Shown one piece after another: positions 1-8,897 of a DNA stretch of 64,000 bases. How positions within the stretch are numbered: the first letter of the stretch is position 1; the number at the start of each line of letters is the position of its first letter. This DNA comes from Halogeometricum rufum (GTDB taxonomy: Archaea; Halobacteriota; Halobacteria; Halobacteriales; Haloferacaceae): assembly GCF_900112175.1 (NCBI RefSeq), contig NZ_FOYT01000001.1:1488001-1552000 (forward strand), in the 5' to 3' direction. Below the pieces are notes generated by a model. That model was not told the DNA's origin and ran no database searches. It worked only from the letters and a program-made list of their open reading frames with translations. A program made the position numbers and the translations under genes.

Positions 1-2
1 CG

Positions 3-1202
3 TACGAGAAGATTCAGTACCGCCTCGTGCGCGACATCGTCGGTCTCGGTCCGCTCGAACCCATCATGCGCGACCCGGCGAACGAGGACATTCACGTCAT
101 CGGGCCCCAGCAGGTGGACGTCGACCACGGCGTGTTCGGCCTCCTCGAGACCACGGTCGAGTTCGGCTCGAAGGACGACTTCGACAACTGGCTTCGGAAC
201 ATGGGTGAGCGCATCGGCGACCCCGTCTCCGACGCTCACCCCATCGTGGACTCGACGCTGCCGGACGGTTCACGTATCAACATCATCTACTCCGACGACG
301 TGTCGCTGAAGGGGTCGAGCCTCACCATCCGTCAGGGCGACGACGTTCCGCTGTCGGTGTTCCAGATATCGAAGTGGGGGACGCTCTCGCCGGAGTTGTG
401 CGGTTACCTCTGGATGGCGCTGGAGAACGAGCGCACCATCTTCGTGGTCGGCGAGACGGCGTCCGGGAAGACGACGACGCTCAACGCCATCCTCTCGTTC
501 ATCCCGCAGGACTCGAAGATATACACGGCGGAGGACACCGCGGAGGTGCTGCCGCCGCACGACACGTGGCAGCAACTCCTCACGCGCGAGGGGCGCGGTG
601 CGGACTCCGAGGTGGACATGTTCGACCTGGTCGCGGCCGCCCTGCGTTCGCGCCCCGACTACATCATCGTCGGGGAGGTCCGTGGCGAGGAGGGCCGGAT
701 GGCGTTCCAGGCGGCCCAGACCGGTCACCCCGTGATGCTGACGTTCCACGCGTCCGACATCGTCTCGATGATTCAGCGGTTCACCGGCGACCCCATCAAC
801 GTCCCCGAGACGTTCATGTCGAACTGTGACATCGCCCTGTTCCAGAACCGGGTGAAGCGGGGCAACGAGACGCTGCGTCGCGTGACCAGCGTGCAGGAGA
901 TAGAGGGCTACTCCAAGGAGATGGGCGGCGTCGTCACCCGCGAGGCGTTCTACTGGGACCCCGTCGAGGACGAGATCGTGTTCCAGGGGCGGAACAACTC
1001 GTTCATCATGGAGGAGAAGATCGCGACGTTGCTCGGCTACGACGACACGCGGAAGATATACGACGACATCGAGTACCGCGCCGAAATCGTTCGTCGGGCG
1101 CAGCAGGAGAACATCACGGGCTACCACGAAGTGAACGAACTCATCGAGGACTTCCAGCGGGACGGCGCCGAGGGCCTCCCGTTCGACATGGCGAGGTTGT
1201 AA
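3..1202 (+). CDS. arlI: ArlI (FlaI) archaellum motor ATPase, 5'-truncated
   Basis: Secretion-type hexameric ATPase that powers archaellum assembly and rotation on the cytoplasmic face of the membrane. The frame is open from base 3, so the N-terminus lies outside the window; a GTG at 27 is internal, not the start. Visible features are the N-terminal PilT/VirB11-like domain ending in LTIRQGD, Walker [11 protein letters not shown] near base 450, an Asp box and Walker B-like [10 protein letters not shown] near base 665, and a His box [12 protein letters not shown] near base 720. It ends 2 bases before arlJ, the usual partner order in haloarchaea. A general type IV pilus assembly ATPase is the alternative, but the CheF and che neighbours favour archaellum. 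Confidence 0.93.
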   Translation, partial: YEKIQYRLVRDIVGLGPLEPIMRDPANEDIHVIGPQQVDVDHGVFGLLETTVEFGSKDDFDNWLRNMGERIGDPVSDAHPIVDSTLPDGSRINIIYSDDVSLKGSSLTIRQGDDVPLSVFQISKWGTLSPELCGYLWMALENERTIFVVGETASGKTTTLNAILSFIPQDSKIYTAEDTAEVLPPHDTWQQLLTREGRGADSEVDMFDLVAAALRSRPDYIIVGEVRGEEGRMAFQAAQTGHPVMLTFHASDIVSMIQRFTGDPINVPETFMSNCDIALFQNRVKRGNETLRRVTSVQEIEGYSKEMGGVVTREAFYWDPVEDEIVFQGRNNSFIMEEKIATLLGYDDTRKIYDDIEYRAEIVRRAQQENITGYHEVNELIEDFQRDGAEGLPFDMARL

Positions 1203-1204
1203 CG

Positions 1205-2956
1205 ATGTCCGAGACGAGTACCGGAGAGGGATTCGGCACGCAGACCAGACAGGTCAGAGCGTTCCTCGACTCCGTCCTGGAGTCGTACGAGCGGATGCCG
1301 ATGCCCATCAGACGCTACGGGCTGGTGGTGTTGCTGCCGGCGGCGGTGTTCTTCGCCGCCGCCCTCGTCGGCGCGATAGCGCTCCCGTTGCCGTTGCTCG
1401 TCCGCATCCCCATCTTCCTCCTCGGCGCACTCGTCGTCGTCGGCGCGGTGCTGTACCCGCGCCTCCTCGTCGAGGAGCAACGCCGCGGACTGGAGAACCA
1501 GATACACCTTCTCATCACCCACATGACCGTCCTCTCGACGACGAACATCGACCGGGTGTCGGTGTTCCGACAGCTCGGCCGGGAGGAGGAGTACGGCGAA
1601 CTCGCCATCGAGATGCGCCGCATCACCGAACTCGTGGACACGTGGAACCAGTCGCTCGACGACGCCTGTGAGCGTCGGGCACGGCAGGTGCCGTCGAAAC
1701 CGCTCGCGGACTTCCTCGACAGACTGGCGTACTCGCTCAGTGCGGGGCAGGACATCGACGACTTCCTCCTGGGCGAGCAGAACGCGATGGTCCAGAAGTA
1801 CATCACCGTCTACGAGAGCGCGCTCGGCAACCTCGAAGTGATGAAGGACCTCTACCTCTCGATGATTCTCTCGATGACGTTCGCCGTCATCAACGCCATC
1901 GTCCTCCCCATCCTCACGGGGACGGACGCGACGATGACCATCGCGGCGGTCATCGTGCTGTTCGTCTTCGTCCAACTCGGGTTCTACTACGTCATCAAGA
2001 CGATGTCGCCGTACGACCCGCTGTGGTACGTGCAGGACGAGTACCGGACCAAGGCCGACCGGCAGATAGACATCGCGCTCTACGGGGCCGTCGCGCTGTC
2101 GTTCGTCCTCGTCGGCGTCCTCGCTCTCGGGACGGCCGGGTTCACCGCCGTCGGCCAGTCGGTACAGGCGGTCATGATAGACACGCCCGTCCCCCTCCTC
2201 ATCGCCGCACCGCTGACTCCCCTCGCCATCCCCGGCATCATCGCCCGGCGGCACGAGAACCGCATCAAGGAACGCGACGAGGAGTACCCCGGCTTCATCC
2301 GCGCGCTGGGGGCCTCCGAGAGCGCGAAGCAGAGCACGACCACCGCCGTCCTGAAGACGCTGCGGACGAAGGACTTCGGCGTCCTCTCGCGGGAGATAGA
2401 CCGCCTGTACGTCCGGCTCAACATGCGAATCGGGCCGACCCGCTCGTGGTTCTTCTTCACCGCCGAGTCGAGTTCCTACCTCATCCAGAAGTTCAGCGAG
2501 ATGTACAACATCGGCCGCCAGATGGGTGGGACGCCGAAGCAACTCGGCGAACTCATCTCGCGGAACATGAACGAGATAATCAAGCTCCGCCGCCAGCGCG
2601 AACAGGCGACGGTCACCCTCATCGGCGTCCTCTACGGCATCACGGCGTCGGCGTCGTTCGCCTTCTTCATCGGGCTGGAAGTCGTGGAGATTCTGGCCTC
2701 GTTCTCGACGAAGATGAACCTCGGTCAGATGCAGTTCGGCCAACTCATCTACGCGGGCGTCTACGACATCCCGTTCATCGAGTACCTCCTCGCACTCATC
2801 ATCCTGTTCAACGCGCTGTTGTCCTCGCTGATGATTCGGATGGTGGACGGCGGTCACAAGGCGAACGCGTACCTCCACTTCGTGGTCCTCGTGTGGATCG
2901 GCTGTGCGAGTGCCGTCGCCACCTCCTCGCTCGCAGGAGCACTGATCAGCGTATGA
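1205..2956 (+). CDS. arlJ: ArlJ (FlaJ) archaellum polytopic membrane platform protein
   Basis: 583 aa membrane protein that forms the platform for ArlI, related to TadC/GspF. There are hydrophobic segments near residues 37-80, about 210-265, about 290-345 and three near the C-terminus (about 480-580), separated by charged cytoplasmic loops rich in Arg and Glu, which is the T2SSF arrangement duplicated in the archaeal form. The ATG at 1205 follows the arlI stop by 2 bases, so the pair is translationally coupled. Its stop overlaps the ATG of the next gene (ATGA at 2953), tying a chemotaxis adaptor to the motor operon. Confidence 0.93.
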   Translation: MSETSTGEGFGTQTRQVRAFLDSVLESYERMPMPIRRYGLVVLLPAAVFFAAALVGAIALPLPLLVRIPIFLLGALVVVGAVLYPRLLVEEQRRGLENQIHLLITHMTVLSTTNIDRVSVFRQLGREEEYGELAIEMRRITELVDTWNQSLDDACERRARQVPSKPLADFLDRLAYSLSAGQDIDDFLLGEQNAMVQKYITVYESALGNLEVMKDLYLSMILSMTFAVINAIVLPILTGTDATMTIAAVIVLFVFVQLGFYYVIKTMSPYDPLWYVQDEYRTKADRQIDIALYGAVALSFVLVGVLALGTAGFTAVGQSVQAVMIDTPVPLLIAAPLTPLAIPGIIARRHENRIKERDEEYPGFIRALGASESAKQSTTTAVLKTLRTKDFGVLSREIDRLYVRLNMRIGPTRSWFFFTAESSSYLIQKFSEMYNIGRQMGGTPKQLGELISRNMNEIIKLRRQREQATVTLIGVLYGITASASFAFFIGLEVVEILASFSTKMNLGQMQFGQLIYAGVYDIPFIEYLLALIILFNALLSSLMIRMVDGGHKANAYLHFVVLVWIGCASAVATSSLAGALISV

Positions 2957-4098
2957 CTGACGACAGCGACACCGACCGTGACGCATCGACACCGCCTCGC
3001 GACGACCCGACTGCGCGACGGGAGGCCGACGCGAGACTCCGAACCGACGGGGGTGCCGAGCGCTCCTCCGACGGGGGCGGCGCGTCGCCCGCGAACACGG
3101 ACTCGAACGGCGAGGACCTGCTGGAAGCGTACCGGCAGAAGAAACAGGAGGACGTCGACGAGGACGGCGAGGCGGAGAAGCGACGACAGCGCGAACTGCG
3201 CAAGGCGAAGAACGGCGAGTCCATCATCGTCGACTTCGTGGCGAACTTCGTCGCCGGCGGGGACGCGACGTTCGACCCGGTGAAGGGCCGGGTCCTGATG
3301 AGCGAACGCCGCCTCATCCTCGCCACCTCGCAGACCAAGACGGTGGTGCCCGTCACCTCCATCTTCGACATCGCCGTCGGGCAGGTGCCCCCCGAGGTCG
3401 AGGAGTTCTTCGACTACACGGTGATGGTCGGCTACATCGTCGGCAACCGCCGACGGACGACGGTCATCGGCGGCGACCGCGAGACCATCGAGAAGTTCTC
3501 CCTGCTGCTGTTCCGCGCGGCGCTGAACGGGTCGACGACGCTCGTGAAGCACCCCGCCAAGGTCGGGGGGCGCGTCATGGACACGCCGAAGCGAAAGACG
3601 GGACTCCACCTCGACTACGAGTCCGTCGTCTTCCCCGGCAACGACGTGCTCGGCGAGGGCGACGACCCGTTCGAGATAGACCTCGCCTCCGTCATCTTCT
3701 TCGAGGTCATCGAACGCACCATCGACGACGAGAAGCGACTCGTCCTCTCGGTCCAGCACGTCGAGAACGGCCAGACCGTCACCTCGGAGATTTCGATGGG
3801 GTCGCGCCGGAAGATGAACATCCTCGGGCGCTACCTCAGACTCATCTATCACTGGATTAAGAGCGACGTGCGCGACGTCGAAGTCGAAGAGGAGACGCTG
3901 GAGGTCCTCGTCGGCCTCTACTCGACCGGCCCGGAGATGGACATCGCGTCGCTGCTGGACCTCGACGACGACGAACTCGACCACCGCCTCGGCGAACTGT
4001 TCGACGACAACCTCATCACCGACGAAGAGTTGCCCTGCGACCTGACGCCGCAGGGGCGGTTCGTGGTCAACGAGGAGATAGAGGACGTCAACGTCTGA
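2953..4098 (+). CDS. cheF: CheF-family archaellum/chemotaxis adaptor protein
   Basis: 381 aa soluble protein of the archaeal CheF family, which in Halobacterium links CheY, CheD and CheC to the archaellum motor. The start is the ATG that overlaps the arlJ stop; a longer open frame upstream only shadows arlJ. The first 95 residues are a low-complexity acidic and Lys/Arg-rich leader, followed by the conserved beta-rich core (from KAKNGESIIVDFVANFV on) and a C-terminal winged-helix-like part (LLDLDDDELDHRLGELF...LPCDLTPQGRFVV). It resembles the minus-strand gene at 4622-5506 in layout, giving two CheF paralogues that point toward each other. Confidence 0.85.
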   Translation: MTDDSDTDRDASTPPRDDPTARREADARLRTDGGAERSSDGGGASPANTDSNGEDLLEAYRQKKQEDVDEDGEAEKRRQRELRKAKNGESIIVDFVANFVAGGDATFDPVKGRVLMSERRLILATSQTKTVVPVTSIFDIAVGQVPPEVEEFFDYTVMVGYIVGNRRRTTVIGGDRETIEKFSLLLFRAALNGSTTLVKHPAKVGGRVMDTPKRKTGLHLDYESVVFPGNDVLGEGDDPFEIDLASVIFFEVIERTIDDEKRLVLSVQHVENGQTVTSEISMGSRRKMNILGRYLRLIYHWIKSDVRDVEVEEETLEVLVGLYSTGPEMDIASLLDLDDDELDHRLGELFDDNLITDEELPCDLTPQGRFVVNEEIEDVNV

Positions 4099-4250
4099 GG
4101 CGGCGCTCTCGCCGTACGGAGGTCGGGAGGCGTCGCACCAGCGGTGGTCCGGGCGACGACGCCGACCCGACGGACGAACGACTCGCCGGGCGGGGGAAGT
4201 CACCTACCGATGACACACAGTTACTACGCTCCGTGTCGGACGACCGTTCG

Positions 4251-4501
4251 ATGGCTCCGTCAGGGAGAGACGAGTGGCGCGACGGCGACGACGGCGGCGA
4301 CCTGCGCGAGCGACTCGTCTCCGAACTCGCGGCGGCACCGCGTCCCGTCGTCACTATCTGGTGAGACGACTCGACCGCCCGTTCGAGACGGTCTCTCGGG
4401 AGCTAGAGCGACTCGTCGACGAGGGGACCGTCGAACGCGTGCGGGTCCGTGACCGCGGCCACCTGTGGTGGCTCTCGGAGGACGCACGACGCTCGGAGTG
4501 A
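4251..4501 (+). pseudogene. Frameshifted small winged-helix regulator
   Basis: The ATG at 4251 opens a frame giving MAPSGRDEW then DLRERLVSELAAAPRPV and stops at 4362. The other half of a winged-helix domain (HYLVRRLDRPFETVSRELERL followed by VDEGTVERVRVRDRGHLWWLSED) continues in another frame from about 4349 to the stop at 4501. Joined at 4345-4352, the two pieces make a plausible MarR/ArsR-like helix-turn-helix with beta wing of about 80 residues. One extra base (or two missing) explains it. It lies between two convergent cheF genes. It could be a decayed gene, an assembly error or, less likely, a programmed shift. Confidence 0.5.
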
Positions 4502-4621
4502 GAGACCGAGACGTGGTCGGACCGCTCGGTCTCGGCTTCGTGACGAATGCGCGGTTCGTACCGCAGGAGAGGAGAGGAGCGGTCGACGGCCGATTCGCGA
4601 CGTTCTCGTACGCCGCGTCGG

Positions 4622-5506
4622 TCACATGTTCGCGCCCTGGTCGTCGATGGCGTCGGCGGCGATGGACCGCCCGCGGGCGTTGAGTTCGACTTCGTGGCGG
4701 ACGCGGACCTCGTCGAGGACGTTGTGGTCGATGAGGCGGACGAACAGTTCCTCGACTTCGTCCACGTCGATGCCGAGGAACGCGGGGATGTCGAACGGGG
4801 AGACGCCGGAGTACAGCGCCATCAACACCTGCTTGTCCTGCTTGGACAGTTCCAGCGCCGTCTCGGACTGCTCCTCGCCGATGCGGAACAGCGACTTCAG
4901 AATCTTCACCGGGCGTTCGGGGCCGGAGACGTACGTCTGGAGGCTGGTCCCCTCGTCGTCGGAGTGCTCGACTTCGATGACCTCCCGCGACTCGTCGCGG
5001 ACGGTGCGTCGCCCCATCTCGATGTCGCCGATGTCGTCCAGCCTGATGTTGACGAACGACCCGGTGACGGTGGCGATGCTGACGGCCTCCTCCTCGACTT
5101 TCATCCGCGCGCCCTCCCACTCGGTGTTCTGGACGACGCCCCCCTCGACGGCGGGGTGGCGGACGAGGAACTTCGTGGAGTTGAGCAGCGCGCCGTACAG
5201 TTCGAGTTCGAACTCGTCGAAGTCCTTGGGCGCGACGAGGACCACGTCTTCGCCGTCGTTGTAGTGTAGCGAGAGGTAGTCCGAGACGGTCGCTATCTTC
5301 TGGTTCACGTCGAACCGGCCGCCCAGTCGCTCTATCGTCGAGAGCGGGAACGTCCGCTTCCCGCCGGTGCCCGCGAGGACGAGGCGCTGGTTCGACAGCA
5401 GGATGCGACCGTTCGCCCAGTTGGCGTCGTTCAGATTTCGCCCGCCGCGCTTGACCTGGAGGAACCGTCCGTTCGTGTCAGCGACCTTTTTCTCGCCAGG
5501 TTTCAT
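4622..5506 (-). CDS. cheF: Second CheF-family protein
   Basis: 294 aa protein that shares the order of conserved blocks with the CheF gene at 2953-4098: a beta-rich core with GGRFDVNQKIATVSDYLSLHY and a C-terminal winged-helix-like domain (KQDKQVLMALYSGVSPFDIPAFLGIDVDEVEELFVRLIDHN). It lacks the long acidic leader of its paralogue. It is the last gene of the minus-strand che operon, 17 bases after the cheR stop. In Halobacterium two CheF proteins lie side by side on opposite strands, as here. Role: adaptor between the chemotaxis pathway and the archaellum switch. Confidence 0.82.
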   Translation of the reverse strand: MKPGEKKVADTNGRFLQVKRGGRNLNDANWANGRILLSNQRLVLAGTGGKRTFPLSTIERLGGRFDVNQKIATVSDYLSLHYNDGEDVVLVAPKDFDEFELELYGALLNSTKFLVRHPAVEGGVVQNTEWEGARMKVEEEAVSIATVTGSFVNIRLDDIGDIEMGRRTVRDESREVIEVEHSDDEGTSLQTYVSGPERPVKILKSLFRIGEEQSETALELSKQDKQVLMALYSGVSPFDIPAFLGIDVDEVEELFVRLIDHNVLDEVRVRHEVELNARGRSIAADAIDDQGANM

Positions 5507-5523
5507 CGTGTTATCTCACGGAG

Positions 5524-6348
5524 TCAGTTTCCCGCCGCGTTCCGGTAGATTCTGAGCCGTTTCTCGACGGGGTCGAACCGGTCCCGGCACGACGGCGGCA
5601 CCGTCTCGGTCATCCCGATGGTGAGGTAGCCGTCCGGCGTGAGCGCCGACCCCAGCGTGTCGAATATCGCCTCCTTCGCCTCGCTGTTGATGTAGATGAA
5701 CAGGTTCCGACACACCACGAGGTCGAACGTGTCCGGGGGGCGTTGCTGCACCAGGTCGTGCCGCTTGAACGAGACGAGCGACTTCACCTCGTCGGTGACG
5801 CGGTAGACGTCGCCGTCGCGTTCGACGTAGCGGTCGTTCCCCGAGAGCGGTTCGAGTTGCTCTTCGATGTCGTTCGTCTCGGAGGCGTGGTACTCGCCGG
5901 CCCGCGCCGCGCGGAGAATCTCCGGCTTGATGTCGGTGCCGAGAATCCGGACCCGGTTGGGGTCGATTCGGTCGTCGTCGTGCGCGAGCATCGCCATCGA
6001 GTACGCCTCGCGGCCGTCCGAACAGGCCGCGCTCCAGACGTCGACGCGCCCGTTCGACGCGATGTCGGCGAGGACGTCCCGGAGCGACTCCCACACCTCG
6101 GGGTTGCGGAAGAAGCTGGTGACGTTGACGCTGAGGGAGTTCAACAGCGCCTCGCGTTCCTCGTCGTCCTCGCCGAGCAGCGACTGGTAGTCGTCGTACC
6201 CCTCGACGCCCCGGCGGCGCATCCGCGCGGAGATTCGGCGGTCGAGGTAGGCGTCGTTGTACGAACTCGTCGCGAACGACAGCGACGACTCGACGTAGTC
6301 GAGCAGGTCGCGGAACGTCCGGTCCGAGGACGCCTCGGTCCTCGCCAT
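5524..6348 (-). CDS. cheR: CheR chemoreceptor glutamate methyltransferase
   Basis: 274 aa SAM-dependent methyltransferase that methylates receptor glutamates. The start MARTEASSDRTFRD overlaps the cheA stop (ATGA at 6348); a longer frame to 6402 only runs inside cheA. The N-terminal helical CheR domain (about 1-75) contains RISARMRRRGVEGYDDY; the catalytic Rossmann domain has NVTSFFRNPEVW, then WSAACSDGREAYSMAM (SAM-binding loop with Ser-Asp in place of the usual Ser-Thr-Gly), and FDLVVCRNLFIYI. It sits between cheA and cheF, in the normal haloarchaeal order. Confidence 0.95.
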   Translation of the reverse strand: MARTEASSDRTFRDLLDYVESSLSFATSSYNDAYLDRRISARMRRRGVEGYDDYQSLLGEDDEEREALLNSLSVNVTSFFRNPEVWESLRDVLADIASNGRVDVWSAACSDGREAYSMAMLAHDDDRIDPNRVRILGTDIKPEILRAARAGEYHASETNDIEEQLEPLSGNDRYVERDGDVYRVTDEVKSLVSFKRHDLVQQRPPDTFDLVVCRNLFIYINSEAKEAIFDTLGSALTPDGYLTIGMTETVPPSCRDRFDPVEKRLRIYRNAAGN

Positions 6349-8894
6349 CAGTCGGCGGCCTCCTCGACCTCTCCGGACTCGTCGTTCGACGGCGGCGTCC
6401 ACTCGCGCATCGCCTGCCTGCCCCCGTCGGGCAGTTCCAGCGTGCTCACGTCGAGGATGGGGATGACGTTGCCGTCGCCGATGACCGCCGTGCCGGACAG
6501 TCCGCTCGTCCCGCTGAGCGGACCCTGAAGCGGCGTGACGACGACCTCCTCCTGCCGGGTGACGTGGTCGCAGTGGAGCGCCACCTGCCGGTCGGCGGGC
6601 CGGATGCGGACGATCATCCCCGTGTCGCGTTCGTCGATGTCCACGTCGAGGGCGTCGCGGAGGCGGATGAGCGGGAAGATGTCGTCCTCGTGGACGACGA
6701 CTTCGGCCCCGTTGACCGTCCGGACCTCCTGTCGCCGGGAAATCTCGTCGATGTACTTGATGGGGACGCCGAACTCGCGTTCGCCGACGCGGACGAACAG
6801 CACCTTGATGATGGCGACGGAGACGGGCAGTCGGATGGTGAACACCGACCCCTCGCCGGGCGTGCTGGTGACGCCCACGGACCCGTCGAGCGCTTCGACG
6901 GTGGTCTTGACCACGTCCATGCCGACGCCGCGACCGCTCACGTCCGTAATCTCGTCGTTGGTGGAGAGGCCGGGGTGGTAGACGTAGTCGTACACCTCCT
7001 CGTCGGGGAGTTCGTTCAGTTCGTCGCGCGTCGCCAGTCCCTCCGAGACGACCTTGTCGCGGAGGGAGTCGGCGTCGATGCCGGCCCCGTCGTCGGAGAC
7101 GGTGATGACCACCGTGTCGTGTTCGCGTCGGGCGCTGAGTTCGACGGTCCCGGTGCGGGACTTCCCGTTCGCCTCGCGCACGTCCGGCGCCTCGATGCCG
7201 TGGTCCACGGCGTTCCGCAGGACGTGCATCAGGGGGTCGGATATCTCGTCGAGGATGGTCCGGTCGAGTTCGATGTCCTCGCCCTCGACTTTGAAACGCA
7301 CTCGCTTGTCCTGTTCGCGCGCGATGTCGCGGACCATGCGCGGGAACTTGTCGAACACCTTCTTCAGCGGGATGAGCCGCATGTCCATGACGGTGTTCTG
7401 GAGGTTCGTGGATATCTTGTCCAACTCGTCCAGCGTGTCGAGTCCGCTCGTCATGTCCGCCTGCCCCTCCATCGCCTGTCGGAGCTTGATGCGACTGGTG
7501 ACGAGTTGTTCGACGAGTTCGTGCAGTTCGTCGAGTTGGTCGACGTCCACGCGGACGGACTTGACCGCCGAGATGGAGCGGTCCTTCTCCTCTTTCGCCT
7601 CGTCCGCGCGCTTCGACGCGTCGTCGTCCGTCTCGTCGCTCCCCTCCTGTTCCGTCTCCGAGTCCGACGCCTCGTCGTCGCCGTCGTCGTCGGCGCTCTC
7701 CTCGTCGCCGTCGTCGTCGGCGCTCTCCTCGTCGCCGTCGTCGTCGGCGCTCTCATCGTCGGCGTCCGTCTCGGGGTTCTCGTCGGCGTCGGCCGCGTTC
7801 GCCGCCGCGGCCGACTCGCTCGCCGCCTCCGCGTCGGTCGCTGCGTCGTCCGGCGTTTCGGCCGCGTCGGCGGACCCGTCTGCGTCCGCACCGTCGGAGT
7901 AGGCGGCCTCGACCGCCGCGACGGCCGCTTCGGCCTCCGTGGGGTCGACGCCGTCGGCGTCCGCGTCGCCGGCATCCGCGTCCGCCGTCGCGTCGTCGGG
8001 GTCGCTCTCGGCGGATTCGACGGCGTCGGTGGCATCTGCGCCGGCGTCTGCGGTCTCTACGTTCTCCGCGGCGGCGGCGCCCTCCGTTCCGGAGTCAGAC
8101 GCCGTCTCGGGGTCGAAGTCGTCGGTGAGGACGGCCGACACGTCCGTGAGTTCGACGCGTTCGACCTTCCACAGGTCCGCGAGCGTCGGCCCGAGTTCCG
8201 ACTCGGGCGTCCCGGCGATCAACAGGGCGAACCCGTCCTCGAACTCGCCCTCCTCGATGCTGTCGATGTTCGGCACCGACCCCACGACGTCGATGTCGTC
8301 GGGGACGCCGCCGAGGAACAGGCCGGCGTCCACGCCCTTCATGTCGCCCGCGTCGAGTTCGATGGCGGCGTGGTACAGCAGTTCGGTGTCGGCGAGTTCG
8401 TCGCTGGCGAGGTCCAACGTCTCGGCGGCGACGGCGAGGACGTCGTCGCCGTCCTCGTCTTCGGACGCCGACGCCGTCTCCTCAGTCGTCGCCGACTCCT
8501 CGTTTCCCCCCTCGTCGCCCCCTTCGGCGGCGGCGCGAATCTCCTCGACGAGGTCCGACGGGTCGCTCTTCGACTCGCCGTGTTCCTCGATATCGTGGAG
8601 AATCTCCAGAATCTCGTCCATGCCGTCGAAGACGAGGTCCATCCGGTCGGGGGTGACCGCCAGCCGTTCGTGACGAATCTCGTCCAGGAGGTCCTCGACG
8701 GCGTGCGCCACCGTCGCGGCGTTGTCGAACCCCATCGCGCCGAAGTTGCCCTTCAGCGTGTGGGCCTGCCGGAAGATGTCGTCGATGGCCTCGGTGTCGT
8801 CCGGGTTGGCCTCCAGTTCGAGCAGCGAGTTGTTCAGTTGCGTGATGCTCTCCTCCGATTCGGTGATGAATGCCTGGTATAGTTCCTCGTCCAT
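6348..8894 (-). CDS. cheA: CheA chemotaxis histidine kinase
   Basis: 848 aa, longer than a typical archaeal CheA because of an expanded linker. Domains in order: Hpt domain with phospho-acceptor His45 in FRQAHTLKGNFG; a CheY/CheB-binding-like segment about 150-260; an acidic Ala/Asp/Glu linker of some 170 residues with a 9-residue repeat; the dimerisation helices (from SVRVDVDQLDELHELVEQL); the ATPase core with N box HVLRNAVDHGIE and G1 box DDGAGID; and the C-terminal CheW-like regulatory domain. It begins 3 bases after cheB and overlaps cheR, so cheB-cheA-cheR-cheF form one operon. Confidence 0.96.
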   Translation of the reverse strand: MDEELYQAFITESEESITQLNNSLLELEANPDDTEAIDDIFRQAHTLKGNFGAMGFDNAATVAHAVEDLLDEIRHERLAVTPDRMDLVFDGMDEILEILHDIEEHGESKSDPSDLVEEIRAAAEGGDEGGNEESATTEETASASEDEDGDDVLAVAAETLDLASDELADTELLYHAAIELDAGDMKGVDAGLFLGGVPDDIDVVGSVPNIDSIEEGEFEDGFALLIAGTPESELGPTLADLWKVERVELTDVSAVLTDDFDPETASDSGTEGAAAAENVETADAGADATDAVESAESDPDDATADADAGDADADGVDPTEAEAAVAAVEAAYSDGADADGSADAAETPDDAATDAEAASESAAAANAADADENPETDADDESADDDGDEESADDDGDEESADDDGDDEASDSETEQEGSDETDDDASKRADEAKEEKDRSISAVKSVRVDVDQLDELHELVEQLVTSRIKLRQAMEGQADMTSGLDTLDELDKISTNLQNTVMDMRLIPLKKVFDKFPRMVRDIAREQDKRVRFKVEGEDIELDRTILDEISDPLMHVLRNAVDHGIEAPDVREANGKSRTGTVELSARREHDTVVITVSDDGAGIDADSLRDKVVSEGLATRDELNELPDEEVYDYVYHPGLSTNDEITDVSGRGVGMDVVKTTVEALDGSVGVTSTPGEGSVFTIRLPVSVAIIKVLFVRVGEREFGVPIKYIDEISRRQEVRTVNGAEVVVHEDDIFPLIRLRDALDVDIDERDTGMIVRIRPADRQVALHCDHVTRQEEVVVTPLQGPLSGTSGLSGTAVIGDGNVIPILDVSTLELPDGGRQAMREWTPPSNDESGEVEEAAD
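7678..7758. repeat. 27-bp tandem repeat (three units) inside cheA linker
   Basis: Three head-to-tail copies of a 27-base unit starting at 7678, 7705 and 7732; only one base differs in the third copy. On the coding strand each unit adds nine residues (DDDGDEESA register) to the acidic linker of CheA. In-frame length means copy-number change would alter linker length without breaking the gene. Confidence 0.85.
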
Positions 8895-8897
8895 CGT

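Noticed and set aside
7678-7758. CRISPR array in the tandem repeat of cheA
   Set aside because: Repeats are directly adjacent with no spacers, in frame and coding for an acidic linker.
6564-8882. 772-codon plus-strand open frame across cheA
   Set aside because: Pure antisense of CheA, Val/Asp/Arg-rich, with no motif.
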